Assembly: GCA_007375995.1 (NCBI GenBank)
Contig: VMFK01000001.1
Location: 1 to 43,043, forward strand
Source of the DNA: Parcubacteria group bacterium Gr01-1014_56
GTDB lineage: Bacteria; Patescibacteriota; Minisyncoccia; Phycocordibacterales; SBAW01
Direction: 5' to 3'
Length of the DNA: 43,043 bases
Position numbers and translations under genes: made by a program. The notes beneath the pieces were generated by a model. That model was not told the origin of the DNA and made no database searches. It was given only the letters and a program-made list of their open reading frames with translations. Positions 1 through 6,503 of the stretch are shown here, piece after piece (position 1 is the stretch's first letter; the number at the start of each line of letters is the position of its first letter).

Positions 1-562
1 CGACCTCATCACCCATCCGGTTATCATCAACGTCGACTTTTCATACATCCACGCGGTCATGGAGAACGCAGGCTCGGCGCTCATGGGCATCGGTATCGCC
101 TCAGGCGAGAACCGCGCTCAGGCTGCGGCGCAAGCGGCTGTCTCCTCCCCACTTCTTGAGATCTCGATCAACGGTGCTAAGGGTGTCCTCTTTGCTATCG
201 CTGGCGGCGAAGACCTCGGCATGATCGAGGTACATGAGGCAGCAAAGATCATCACCGAGTCTGTGGACCCGAACGCCAAGATCATCTTCGGTGCTATCAA
301 AGACGACAAACTCAAGAAAAACGAGATCCGCGTCACCGTTATCGCGACTGGCTTTCCAGCGGCTGGCATCAACCCTCGCGGCACACCTTTGTTTAACCTG
401 AGTAGAGAAAAGGAGGAGGCTCCACTCGGCAAGATATACAATGCTCCTACTATCCCGACAAAAGATGATATAAAGCCTGACACCAAACCAAAAGTTGAGG
501 ACAAAGAGGATGACGATTGGGGTGCGGTTCCCTCATTTCTCCGCCGACCAAAAATAAAGTAA
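1..562 (+). CDS. ftsZ: Cell division protein FtsZ, C-terminal part (5' truncated by window)
   Basis: Tubulin-like GTPase that polymerises into the cytokinetic Z-ring. The frame is open from base 2, so the N-terminal GTP-binding domain lies outside the window. Visible are the end of the GTPase domain ('VDFSYIHAVMENAGSALMG'), the C-terminal domain ('VTVIATGFPAAG'), a charged linker of about 50 residues rich in K, D and E, and the conserved C-terminal peptide 'DDDWGAVPSFLRRP', which in other bacteria binds FtsA, ZipA or SepF. The gene ends with TAA 9 nt before the thioredoxin reductase start, so the two are probably co-transcribed. Identification is firm; only about 187 codons are present. Confidence 0.97.
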   Translation, partial: DLITHPVIINVDFSYIHAVMENAGSALMGIGIASGENRAQAAAQAAVSSPLLEISINGAKGVLFAIAGGEDLGMIEVHEAAKIITESVDPNAKIIFGAIKDDKLKKNEIRVTVIATGFPAAGINPRGTPLFNLSREKEEAPLGKIYNAPTIPTKDDIKPDTKPKVEDKEDDDWGAVPSFLRRPKIK

Positions 563-571
563 ACTAGGTTG

Positions 572-1498
572 ATGTACGATCTGGCAATTATAGGTGGTGG
601 GCCCTCTGGGGTCGCCGCGGGGGTGTATGCTGCTCGCAAGCGGCTCAAAACCATTTTTATTGCCGAGGCTATTGGCGGGCAATCGACCGACTCAGTCGGG
701 GTAGAAAACTGGATCGGCACGATAAAGATCTCCGGCCTTGACCTCGCTAAGGCCTTTGAAGCGCATCTCAAAACTTACGCGAGCGATGTTGTTGATATTA
801 AGATCGGCGCACGCGCAACTGCTATAAAGAAGGCAGATGGGCATTTTACAATCACCACGAGCCAAGGAGCATTTGAAGCAAAGTCTGTACTCATTGCAAG
901 TGGTGGCTCCCGCAAGAAACTTGAGGTAAAAGGTGCCGCGGATTTTGAGAACAAAGGTCTCACCTACTGTGCCTCCTGCGACGGCCCGCTCTTCTCGGGC
1001 CAAGATGTCGCCGTTGTCGGCGGTGGTAATGCTGGTTTTGAAAGTGCCGCACAACTTTTGGCGTACTGTAAGTCGGTGACGTTGATTCATCGCTCAAGCG
1101 AGTTTACAAAGGCCGACGCCGCGACGGTTGAGTCGGTACTCGCCCACCCCAACATGAAGGTGCTCAAAAATACTGAGCCAATAGAGGTTAAGGGCAGCGG
1201 GTTTGTAAGCGGATTAGTTGTAAAAAATAAGGAGAGTGGAGAAACGACCGAGCTTCCGGTTGCGGGAGTGTTTGTCGAGATCGGTATGCTGCCCTCAACC
1301 GACTTTGCTAAAGAGATTGTGGCACTAGACGAATATAACCGCGTTAAGGTAGACCCAAAAAATCAGCGGACGAGTGTTGAGGGTATCTGGGCTGCGGGCG
1401 ATTGCACCGACGAGCTCTATCACCAAAACAACATCGCCGCCGGCGATGCAGTCAAAGCCCTTGAGGATATTTACTACTGGATCAAGCGAGCAAAATAA
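572..1498 (+). CDS. trxB: Thioredoxin reductase (NADPH, FAD-dependent)
   Basis: Low-Mr flavoprotein that transfers electrons from NADPH to thioredoxin or glutaredoxin-like partners. Residues 1-30 carry the FAD dinucleotide-binding motif 'IIGGGPSGVAAGVYAARK'. The redox-active pair C133-A-S-C136 sits in 'TYCASCDGP', followed by the NADPH-binding motif 'VVGGGNAGFESA'. The C-terminal 'GIWAAGDCTD' motif completes the FAD site. Length (308 aa) is normal. ATG at 572 was chosen over TTG at 569 because it gives the usual 'MYDLAIIGGG' start. A candidate electron acceptor, a CHFC glutaredoxin, is encoded at 11039-11281. Confidence 0.95.
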   Translation: MYDLAIIGGGPSGVAAGVYAARKRLKTIFIAEAIGGQSTDSVGVENWIGTIKISGLDLAKAFEAHLKTYASDVVDIKIGARATAIKKADGHFTITTSQGAFEAKSVLIASGGSRKKLEVKGAADFENKGLTYCASCDGPLFSGQDVAVVGGGNAGFESAAQLLAYCKSVTLIHRSSEFTKADAATVESVLAHPNMKVLKNTEPIEVKGSGFVSGLVVKNKESGETTELPVAGVFVEIGMLPSTDFAKEIVALDEYNRVKVDPKNQRTSVEGIWAAGDCTDELYHQNNIAAGDAVKALEDIYYWIKRAK

Positions 1499-1501
1499 AT
1501 T

Positions 1502-2005
1502 TTACCAAACTCCTCGCTCATTTCGCACGCCTAAAAGAAAACTGTTTATCCGGCGACGATTTGCCGGCGAGAGATTCTCGGGCAGATGGTTTATATCAAA
1601 GAGACCACGTTCCATGATCTCTAGGTTAGGCACAAACTGCATTCTGCCTTCAAAATCCTCCGTGTAGAGGATGATGACAGAATCCTTGCGGCCCATGCGG
1701 CCACGATAAATGCCAACTTGGCCACCAAAAGAGTTAATTTTATAGCCGATCTCCTCAAAAATCTCCCGTATACCAGCCTCGTTTGCTGTCTCGCCTTTTC
1801 TGATCCCCCCACCAGGGAGTGTCCACACGCCTGGGGTAAACCAATGCCGCACTAAGACTACTGTGTCATCATGCACTAAAATTACGCGTACCCCCGCAAT
1901 GTCTTTTTGGCTACCAAAAACCCTAAGCAACCAGTAGCGCGCGATATAGGCGCACCACTCGATGGTGAGAGAAAGATAAAAAAATACGCGCCACAAGTAT
2001 CGCAT
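1502..2005 (-). CDS. NUDIX hydrolase with N-terminal hydrophobic segment
   Basis: Hydrolase of a nucleoside diphosphate linked to another moiety; the substrate cannot be read from sequence. The Nudix box spans residues about 66-88 ('GGGIRKGETANEAGIREIFEEIGY') with the REIFEE metal-binding core intact. Residues 1-30 are hydrophobic and aromatic, so the protein may be membrane-attached. The reading frame stays open through the upstream tRNA-Glu gene, but ATG at 2005, 12 nt after the tRNA 3' end, is the sensible start. No Shine-Dalgarno is visible; processing of a tRNA-mRNA co-transcript would leave a very short leader. It ends convergently with trxB, only 3 nt away. Confidence 0.85.
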   Translation of the reverse strand: MRYLWRVFFYLSLTIEWCAYIARYWLLRVFGSQKDIAGVRVILVHDDTVVLVRHWFTPGVWTLPGGGIRKGETANEAGIREIFEEIGYKINSFGGQVGIYRGRMGRKDSVIILYTEDFEGRMQFVPNLEIMERGLFDINHLPENLSPANRRRINSFLLGVRNERGVW

Positions 2006-2016
2006 AAATAGACTTG

Positions 2017-2088
2017 TGACCCTACCGGGAATCGAACCCGGATTAACGGCTTGAAAAGCCGGCGTCCTAACCGTTAGACGATAGGGCC
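2017..2088 (-). tRNA. tRNA-Glu(TTC)
   Basis: Full cloverleaf on the minus strand: acceptor GGCCCTA/TAGGGTC, T-arm CCGGG-TTCGATT-CCCGG, anticodon loop CTTTTCAAG with anticodon TTC. Discriminator A at 2017; CCA is not encoded. The NUDIX gene follows immediately, suggesting a tRNA-mRNA co-transcript. Confidence 0.95.
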
Positions 2089-2139
2089 TCATGCTCGCGC
2101 GTGCGAGCGTGTTGGTAGCTCACTACGCGACTACACTTG

Positions 2140-2172
2140 GATTTTCAACAGCATAGGAATGCTAAGAAAATC
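2140..2172 (-). repeat. tRNA-Ser trailer hairpin element, copy 1
   Basis: An interrupted inverted repeat: outer arms GATTTTC/GAAAATC and inner arms AGCA/TGCT around loop TTCCTA on the minus strand. It starts 5 nt after the 3' end of tRNA-Ser(CGA). A near-identical copy follows tRNA-Ser(GGA) at 23131-23163, where the inner arms are AGCG/CGCT, a compensatory change that supports an RNA structure. There is no U-tract, so it is not a simple terminator. Confidence 0.8.
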
Positions 2173-2176
2173 TCGG

Positions 2177-2263
2177 CGGAGAGGGTGAGATTCGAACTCA
2201 CGGTAAGGTTTCCCCTACGCCGCATTTCGAGTGCGGTGCCTTCGACCACTCAGCCACCTCTCC
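2177..2263 (-). tRNA. tRNA-Ser(CGA)
   Basis: Class II tRNA with a long variable arm. Acceptor GGAGAGG/CCTCTCC, anticodon loop CTCGAAA (anticodon CGA), T-loop TTCGAAT. Discriminator G, as usual for serine; no encoded CCA. The trailer carries the hairpin element described at 2140-2172. Confidence 0.95.
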
Positions 2264-2337
2264 TTGTTGCGATCATGGGCACCGCAAGAGAACAAAAACA
2301 AAATACCATTTTTATGGCGATTAGGCAAAAAGCTTCC

Positions 2338-2366
2338 TTGCCTCGAAACGAGAGAGTCTCTATACT
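2338..2366 (+). promoter_or_regulatory. Promoter of the nucleotidyltransferase gene
   Basis: TTGCCT (2338-2343), 17-nt spacer, TATACT (2361-2366). The predicted start near 2373 leaves only about 8 nt before the ATG at 2381, and no Shine-Dalgarno is present. Confidence 0.75.
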
Positions 2367-2380
2367 GGTTCTACTTCTGT

Positions 2381-3070
2381 ATGCAAGCAGTTATCCTAGC
2401 CGCAGGCGAAGGCACGCGCATGCGCCCGCTTACGCTTACGCGCCCTAAACCCCTTGTTGAGGTTCTAGGCAAACCTATCATTGAGCATGTGGTGCGTGCT
2501 CTCCCTGACGAAATTGACGAGATCATTATCGTTGTTAAATACCTACAGGAGCAGATCCGTGCCTACTGCGGCGAGACTTTTTGTGGCAAACGTGTGACCT
2601 ATGTTGAACAAGGGCCACAGAGGGGCACTGCAGGAGCACTTAGCTACGCTCGTCCGTTTATAAACGGCCGCTTTCTTATCACGTTTGCTGACGACCTTTT
2701 AGCAAAAAAAGATATTGAGGAGCTACTCAAATACGAGTACTCGACCTTAGTAACCAGGCACGACCACCCGGAGAATTTCGGTGTCGTCTCGCTTAACCCG
2801 GACGGTACGCTCTACACTATCATCGAGAAGCCTGAGCACCCTAAGACAAACCTTATAAGCACTGGTGTAAGTGTGCTCTCCCCAAAAATTTTCGACTACC
2901 AACCAGAAGAAAGAAAAGGCGAGTTTTTTATGACCGGTATGATCACCGGTTTGGCAAAAGACTTTCCTGTCGTAGTTGTCGAAGCAAGCTTTTGGCAACC
3001 AGTTGGCACGCCCGAGGACATACCTAAAGCAGAAACCGCCCTCCTTGAGCGCTTGAGTGACGATAAATAA
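2381..3070 (+). CDS. Sugar-nucleotide pyrophosphorylase (NTP-transferase family)
   Basis: Transfers an NMP group from an NTP to a sugar 1-phosphate to make an activated sugar for envelope glycans. The N-terminus 'MQAVILAAGEGTRMRPLT' with 'RPKPLVEVLGKPIIEH' is the family signature; 'ITFADDLL' holds the metal-binding aspartates near residue 104, and 'IIEKPEHPKT' is the sugar-binding stretch. At 229 aa it is a catalytic domain only, without the C-terminal left-handed beta-helix of GlmU. The exact substrate (glucose-, mannose- or GlcNAc-1-P) cannot be decided. The open frame extends upstream through tRNA-Ser, but the conserved N-terminus and promoter place the start at 2381. Confidence 0.88.
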   Translation: MQAVILAAGEGTRMRPLTLTRPKPLVEVLGKPIIEHVVRALPDEIDEIIIVVKYLQEQIRAYCGETFCGKRVTYVEQGPQRGTAGALSYARPFINGRFLITFADDLLAKKDIEELLKYEYSTLVTRHDHPENFGVVSLNPDGTLYTIIEKPEHPKTNLISTGVSVLSPKIFDYQPEERKGEFFMTGMITGLAKDFPVVVVEASFWQPVGTPEDIPKAETALLERLSDDK

Positions 3071-3076
3071 ATCCTG

Positions 3077-3149
3077 TGCGCGATAGAGGACTCGAACCTC
3101 TGACCCTCCCCACGTCAAGGGGATGCTCTACCAACTGAGCTAACCGCGC
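3077..3149 (-). tRNA. tRNA-Val(GAC)
   Basis: Acceptor GCGCGGT/ATCGCGC, D-arm AGCTCAGTTGGTAGAGC, anticodon loop TTGACGT (anticodon GAC), T-arm AGAGG-TTCGAGT-CCTCT. Discriminator A; no encoded CCA. It lies between two plus-strand genes and is transcribed against them. Confidence 0.95.
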
Positions 3150-3185
3150 GTGTTCAAAACAATAGCAAAAACAACGATTCTGCGC

Positions 3186-3191
3186 TATACC
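3186..3191 (+). promoter_or_regulatory. tsaD -10 box, leaderless start
   Basis: TATACC ends exactly 6 nt before the ATG at 3198, so transcription should start at the A of the start codon. No clear -35 element is seen. Confidence 0.55.
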
Positions 3192-3197
3192 AACAGT

Positions 3198-4238
3198 ATG
3201 AAAGTGCTTGCGATAGAAACCTCCTGCGACGAGACAGGAATAGCGATTGTTGAGGGAGAAAAGATTTCTGACGGTTTTTCTTTTACTGTGCATAAAAACG
3301 TCTTGCTCTCCCAAGCGGCTCTCCACGCAGAGTTTGGGGGTGTATACCCCAATCTCGCTAAGCGCGAACATCAAAAAAACCTCCCTGTTTTATATGAGCA
3401 GTTTAAAGATGAGGTGGTGGATGCGATCGCAGTTACTCAAGGCCCTGGGCTTGAGCCTGCGCTGTGGACCGGTATCGAATTTGCAAAAAAAGTTGCAGCC
3501 GAGCGCGGCGTGCCGCTCCTCCCTACTAATCATATGGAAGGGCATTTAATTTCTTCTCTAGTACAAAATGGAAAACTCGAGAAAGTTGAGTTGCCTGTGC
3601 TTGCACTCCTTGTCTCCGGCGGACACACAGAGTTTGTTTTAATGGAGAGCTGGTTTAAGTATGAAGTTATCGGCGAGACGCTTGACGACGCTGTGGGCGA
3701 AGCGTTCGATAAAGTTGCGCGTATGCTTGGCTTGGCTTACCCTGGGGGCCCCGAGATTTCCAAATACGCCTCCCAAGCCCGTGAGCAAGGTTTAACCTTG
3801 CTCAAAACACTACCGCGGCCAATGCTCAGGTCGGACAATTGTGATGTCTCGTTCTCTGGCCTCAAAACCGCGGCACTCTACGCACTGCGCGGAAAAGAAT
3901 TATCTGAAGATGAGAAAAAAGCCTTCGCACGTGAGTTTGAGGACGCGGTCACAGAAGTATTTTTAGTAAAAACAAAACGTGCGCTTGAGGAGACAGACGC
4001 AAAAACGTTTGTCATCGGCGGAGGAGTTGCCGCAAATACTTATTTGAGAGAAAAACTGAAGGCGGTCGTTAAATCTGCGTTTGCTGAAGTAGACTTTCTC
4101 CTCCCTGAACGTTCGATAACTGGCGACAATGCGATCATGATCGCTGAAGCCGCACTCGCTCGCCGTCTCTCCGGACTTGACGACTCCGACCAGGGAGATT
4201 TCCGCGCTGTTGGAAATCTCTCAATAGAAAAAGATTGA
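3198..4238 (+). CDS. tsaD: tRNA N6-adenosine threonylcarbamoyltransferase TsaD
   Basis: Catalytic subunit that transfers threonylcarbamoyl from TC-AMP to A37 of ANN-reading tRNAs. It has the ASKHA-fold phosphate motif 'AIETSCDETGIA' at residues 5-16, the metal-binding 'NHMEGHLIS' near residues 111-119, 'LLVSGGHTEFV', and the C-terminal 'VIGGGVAANTYLRE' and 'TGDNAIMIA' motifs. Length 346 aa is typical. The start at 3198 gives the canonical 'MKVLAIETS'. TsaB, TsaC and TsaE are not in this window. The TGA stop lies within the hairpin of a terminator that serves the opposite-strand IS110-like locus. Confidence 0.97.
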   Translation: MKVLAIETSCDETGIAIVEGEKISDGFSFTVHKNVLLSQAALHAEFGGVYPNLAKREHQKNLPVLYEQFKDEVVDAIAVTQGPGLEPALWTGIEFAKKVAAERGVPLLPTNHMEGHLISSLVQNGKLEKVELPVLALLVSGGHTEFVLMESWFKYEVIGETLDDAVGEAFDKVARMLGLAYPGGPEISKYASQAREQGLTLLKTLPRPMLRSDNCDVSFSGLKTAALYALRGKELSEDEKKAFAREFEDAVTEVFLVKTKRALEETDAKTFVIGGGVAANTYLREKLKAVVKSAFAEVDFLLPERSITGDNAIMIAEAALARRLSGLDDSDQGDFRAVGNLSIEKD

Positions 4239-4261
4239 GCCGCCCGGGTTAGGGACGGCTC
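4228..4261 (-). terminator. Rho-independent terminator of the IS110-like/guide-RNA unit
   Basis: On the minus strand, GAGCCGTCC and its complement in CGGGCGGCTC form a strong hairpin (4237-4261) followed by CTTTTTC. It overlaps the last bases of tsaD. The plus strand has no T-run after the hairpin, so the terminator is directional and marks the 3' end of the minus-strand transcript. Confidence 0.8.
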
Positions 4262-4263
4262 TG

Positions 4264-4465
4264 GTGAGACAACGTCAACGTCGCTTTTGATAGCATCATT
4301 TTTCTCGTCTCACTAATTAAGTGCGGGGCATTGTTCTCTTCGACCAAAATGATCAAGTTTAGCTTTGCCCCGCCCGTGCTTTCGCACGGTATTAATTGGT
4401 GGTGACATCTTTCGAATCGTCTTTATAGACAAATCACCCAACGTCACCACCCTGCCTTGCGGCAG
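4264..4465 (-). ncRNA. Structured guide-like RNA, module A (loops A1, A2, A3)
   Basis: Read 5' to 3' on the minus strand: hairpin CTGCC-GCAA-GGCAG (4465-4452); loop A1 with stem GGTGGTGAC/GTCACCACC (4451-4398); hairpin CCGTGC-GAAA-GCACGG (4389-4374); loop A2 with stem GCGGGGC/GCCCCGC (4373-4323); loop A3 with stem GTGAGAC/GTCTCAC (4313-4264). Each loop is stem, 12 nt, small hairpin, 12 nt, stem. Left/right segments are A1 GTTGGGTGATTT / GATTCGAAAGAT, A2 AAAGCTAAACTT / GAAGAGAACAAT and A3 GAGAAAAATGAT / GACGTTGACGTT. Both tetraloops are GNRA only on the minus strand. The plan resembles IS110 bridge RNAs (5' stem-loop followed by dual-guide internal loops). A terminator follows at once. Function is inferred; the fold was derived by eye. 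Confidence 0.8.
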
Positions 4466-4481
4466 AATGCAAAGAACTTTC

Positions 4482-4737
4482 GGCGGACACCTCATTTGAA
4501 GTCTCAGACAAGACACTAAAATGGTCGTCCGCCGTCCGCATGCCGAAGCTTACGGAATAGGGTGAGGGGTCAAAGGACCGAGCGTATTTCTAAGAGCGAA
4601 ACACAACCTCCATCACGACCCCTCTTTTCAACATCCGATGTTCAGATACTGGAAAGAGAGGCGAAGTGTGCTTGCACACTTCGCCGATGAGACATACTAT
4701 TTTTTGCTCAACAGAGCAGATAATCGTTCGTCTCATC
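4482..4737 (-). ncRNA. Structured guide-like RNA, module C (loops C0, C1, C2)
   Basis: It starts 2 nt after the stop of the IS110-like gene. Minus-strand order: loop C0, stem GATGAGAC/GTCTCATC (4737-4686), segments GAACGATTATCT / AAAAAATAGTAT; 11-bp hairpin GGCGAAGTGTG with loop CAAG (4685-4660); small hairpin AACAT-CGG-ATGTT (4642-4630); loop C1, stem GAGGGGTC/GACCCCTC (4624-4564), segments GTGATGGAGGTT / GCTCGGTCCTTT; a hairpin with a C(UUCG)G tetraloop (4555-4536); loop C2, stem GGCGGAC/GTCCGCC (4533-4482), segments GACCATTTTAGT / TTCAAATGAGGT. The stems differ from module A, but the 12+12 rule is identical. Read as continuous with module A in the same transcript. Confidence 0.75.
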
Positions 4738-4739
4738 CA

Positions 4740-6050
4740 TCACGCTGCTTTTTGACGAACTTCCACCTGCCGCATTGAGGGATACTCAGGGTCGAGCACG
4801 AACTTTTCAGGATCCCCTTCATACCTTGTCCACTCGCGGTAGAGCCACATCACAAACTGCGAGAGCGTGCGCCAGATGGCCATCTTGTGGATATGGCCAT
4901 TGGTGTACTTTTTCACGCCCTTCTCGTCTGCAACCGGTTCTGGATGCACACGTCTGAAGTATGCCTTGTTCGCAAGGAGCTTTTGGCCCCAGTACGAACC
5001 TGGTCGCCTGTTGAACTGGTCGCCAAGCAGATACAGCGCTTGCCGTACATCTGGGTTCCAGTTTGAAAGTTGACCGCTTCTCCTCCTTGGGAACTTCCCA
5101 TTAAGAAGAATGTGCACGCCAGCAAAGGCCTTGAACTTCGTCTTGTCAGAAAACCGCCTGATATCGACAACGCCCGAGACGACGCGCGAGGCAATTGCCC
5201 AGCCCATGCCTTCGATGTCACCGATGACGCTTTGCCATACACCTGTCGCTTTGACGAGCTTTTCGAGCTCACGCTCGCGCCTTGCTTCTTCGGCCAACAT
5301 TGCCAGTAAAATAGCGTCGTTTGCTTTTGCTTCATCGTATTGCTTCTCCAAGTCTCCTTCAGGGAAATACCCGTCAGGACGGCAGAAGATTGATCCAATG
5401 AAACGTTGGCGTAGACGCTGTTCACAAGCAATACGTGCCTTCATCACATCAATGCGAGCACCAAATGCTACCCGCACAGCGATGATCTCGCGGTCGCGCG
5501 GACGCACTTCGTAAAAATGCGTAGGCGTTGCAAGAAATGTGCGTGCAAGAAGCTCGGCATCGTTGTCTTTCGTTACCTCATTACGAAGCATTTTGAGCTT
5601 CGCGGCTGGCATACGATACACAGTAGCTCCGATTTCTTCGCCGCGACGCGCAAGCGCCAAGGCAGAGTAATCGCCGGAACCGCCGAGCACCATAGCAACA
5701 CAGTCGTCTTTTTTGAGGCCATCAAAACGATCCGCAACCTTCTCAATACGATATAGGTCGCGACCAATCATTCTGGTTTGTACGCCCTCGGGCACAACTT
5801 CGTTCTTCTTCACTTTGCGAAGCTTCAGATAGTGGTCTGGGATACTTGATGCAACATCTTCGCCTGCTTGAAGCGGGCGGAAATGCGTCGGGAATGTGCC
5901 AAGCAAGAAATCATATTCTGCTTGTTCGTCCTCAAGCATATAACTCCCGAGAACTGCTCCCATCTCGCTCAACATGACGACTTGCGTCGGGCGAGCTTCG
6001 CCCTCGGCAGTCTGTTTAACGCGGTGGCGAATGCCAATAATGCGTGTCAT
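4740..6050 (-). CDS. IS110-family-like (RuvC-like plus Transposase_20-like) protein, apparently diverged active site
   Basis: 436 aa. IS110 recombinases are RNA-guided (bridge RNA) DNA recombinases with an N-terminal DEDD RuvC-like domain, a coiled-coil and a C-terminal domain with a catalytic serine. Here residues about 1-185 resemble the RuvC part, 195-270 are helical and charged, and 275-345 match the C-terminal domain ('DIEGMGWAIASRVVSG', 'RFSDKTKFKAFAGVH', 'NPDVRQALYLLG'). Key residues look altered by eye: 'IIGIRH' where G-I-D is expected (R8), 'VLGGSGDY' where E-x-T-G is expected (G123), only 'KDNDAELLA' (D162, D164) kept, and N317-G318 where the family usually has S-G. ATG at 6050 has a strong AAGGAG 7 nt upstream. 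Guide-like RNA modules lie on both sides in the same orientation. It may be an unusual transposase or a domesticated relative. Confidence 0.75.
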   Translation of the reverse strand: MTRIIGIRHRVKQTAEGEARPTQVVMLSEMGAVLGSYMLEDEQAEYDFLLGTFPTHFRPLQAGEDVASSIPDHYLKLRKVKKNEVVPEGVQTRMIGRDLYRIEKVADRFDGLKKDDCVAMVLGGSGDYSALALARRGEEIGATVYRMPAAKLKMLRNEVTKDNDAELLARTFLATPTHFYEVRPRDREIIAVRVAFGARIDVMKARIACEQRLRQRFIGSIFCRPDGYFPEGDLEKQYDEAKANDAILLAMLAEEARRERELEKLVKATGVWQSVIGDIEGMGWAIASRVVSGVVDIRRFSDKTKFKAFAGVHILLNGKFPRRRSGQLSNWNPDVRQALYLLGDQFNRRPGSYWGQKLLANKAYFRRVHPEPVADEKGVKKYTNGHIHKMAIWRTLSQFVMWLYREWTRYEGDPEKFVLDPEYPSMRQVEVRQKAA

Positions 6051-6059
6051 GCACGTACT

Positions 6060-6171
6060 CCTTTTTCTCTGGTTTCTAGTTCGTCTGCAAAGCAGACATG
6101 TCAAAGATCTAAAAAGATCAGCGGAGGCAACCCTCCTCTCGGGCGCCGGATAACCAGCACACGGGAGGAAG
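6060..6171 (-). other. Leader between module B and the IS110-like gene
   Basis: A 5' untranslated stretch with several hairpins on the minus strand: GCTGG-TTAT-CCGGC inside a CTTCCTC/GAGGAGG stem, GGAGG-GTTG-CCTCC, GATCT-TTTT-AGATC (6119-6106) and GTCTGC-TTT-GCAGAC (6097-6083). The ribosome binding site AAGGAG follows. A TTGACA at 6104-6099 has a poor -10 (AACTAG) 17 nt later, so a second promoter is possible but weak. Confidence 0.5.
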
Positions 6172-6398
6172 GGCGAAGCGTATTTCTACGCTTCGCCTGA
6201 TGAAACATGTCTTGATTCGCTCAATGCGCATGACAAACTTTGTTTCACCAATAAATGCGGGGCATTTTTCCTCTCGCTCAAAAAGCAAAGACGTGGTCGC
6301 CCCGCCCGTGCTTTCGCAGGGAATTAACTGGTGGTGACAACCTCATTATCGTTCTTACGAACAAAAGGTGTTTCGTCACCACCACTGCCTTGCGACAG
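6172..6398 (-). ncRNA. Structured guide-like RNA, module B (loops B1, B2, B3)
   Basis: Minus-strand order: hairpin CTGTC-GCAA-GGCAG (6398-6385); loop B1, stem GGTGGTGAC/GTCACCACC (6383-6330), segments GAAACACCTTTT / GATAATGAGGTT; GAAA-capped hairpin (6321-6306); loop B2, stem GCGGGGC/GCCCCGC (6305-6257), segments GACCACGTCTTT / GAGAGGAAAAAT; loop B3, stem GGTGAAAC/GTTTCATC (6249-6199), segments AAAGTTTGTCAT / GAATCAAGACAT; 11-bp hairpin GGCGAAGCGTA with a GAAA loop (6197-6172). It is paralogous to module A: the main stems are identical and the small hairpins covary, but all six variable segments differ. It sits upstream of the recombinase-like gene, the usual place of an IS110 bridge RNA. Confidence 0.8.
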
Positions 6399-6422
6399 AA
6401 TTTGAATAAGCTTTCTCCTTAC

Positions 6423-6451
6423 TTTGTACTATATAAAGATATATATGTCAA
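6423..6451 (-). promoter_or_regulatory. Promoter of the guide-RNA/IS110-like transcription unit
   Basis: Minus strand: perfect TTGACA (6451-6446), 17-nt spacer, weak -10 TACAAA (6428-6423). Predicted start near 6416, about 18 nt before the first hairpin of module B. No other good minus-strand promoter is seen down to the terminator at 4228. Confidence 0.6.
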
Positions 6452-6490
6452 TACAACCACTCGCCTGCTGTTAAAGGAAGCTTAATTTGT

Positions 6491-6496
6491 TAGGAT
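6491..6496 (+). promoter_or_regulatory. valS -10 box
   Basis: TAGGAT ends 7 nt before the ATG at 6504; no Shine-Dalgarno is present. It is compatible with a leaderless valS mRNA. Confidence 0.4.
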
Positions 6497-6503
6497 AAAC
6501 TCC

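Noticed and set aside
2006..2092. N-terminal extension of the NUDIX protein
   Set aside because: It would be translated from the tRNA-Glu gene.
4264..6398. CRISPR array or TIGR array
   Set aside because: There are no constant direct repeats at regular spacing; stems change from loop to loop, which neither CRISPR nor TIGR arrays would show. No Cas genes are present.
4237..6451. Ordinary insertion sequence with terminal inverted repeats and target duplication
   Set aside because: No inverted repeats or target-site duplication could be found at the borders, as expected for IS110, so exact element ends cannot be given.
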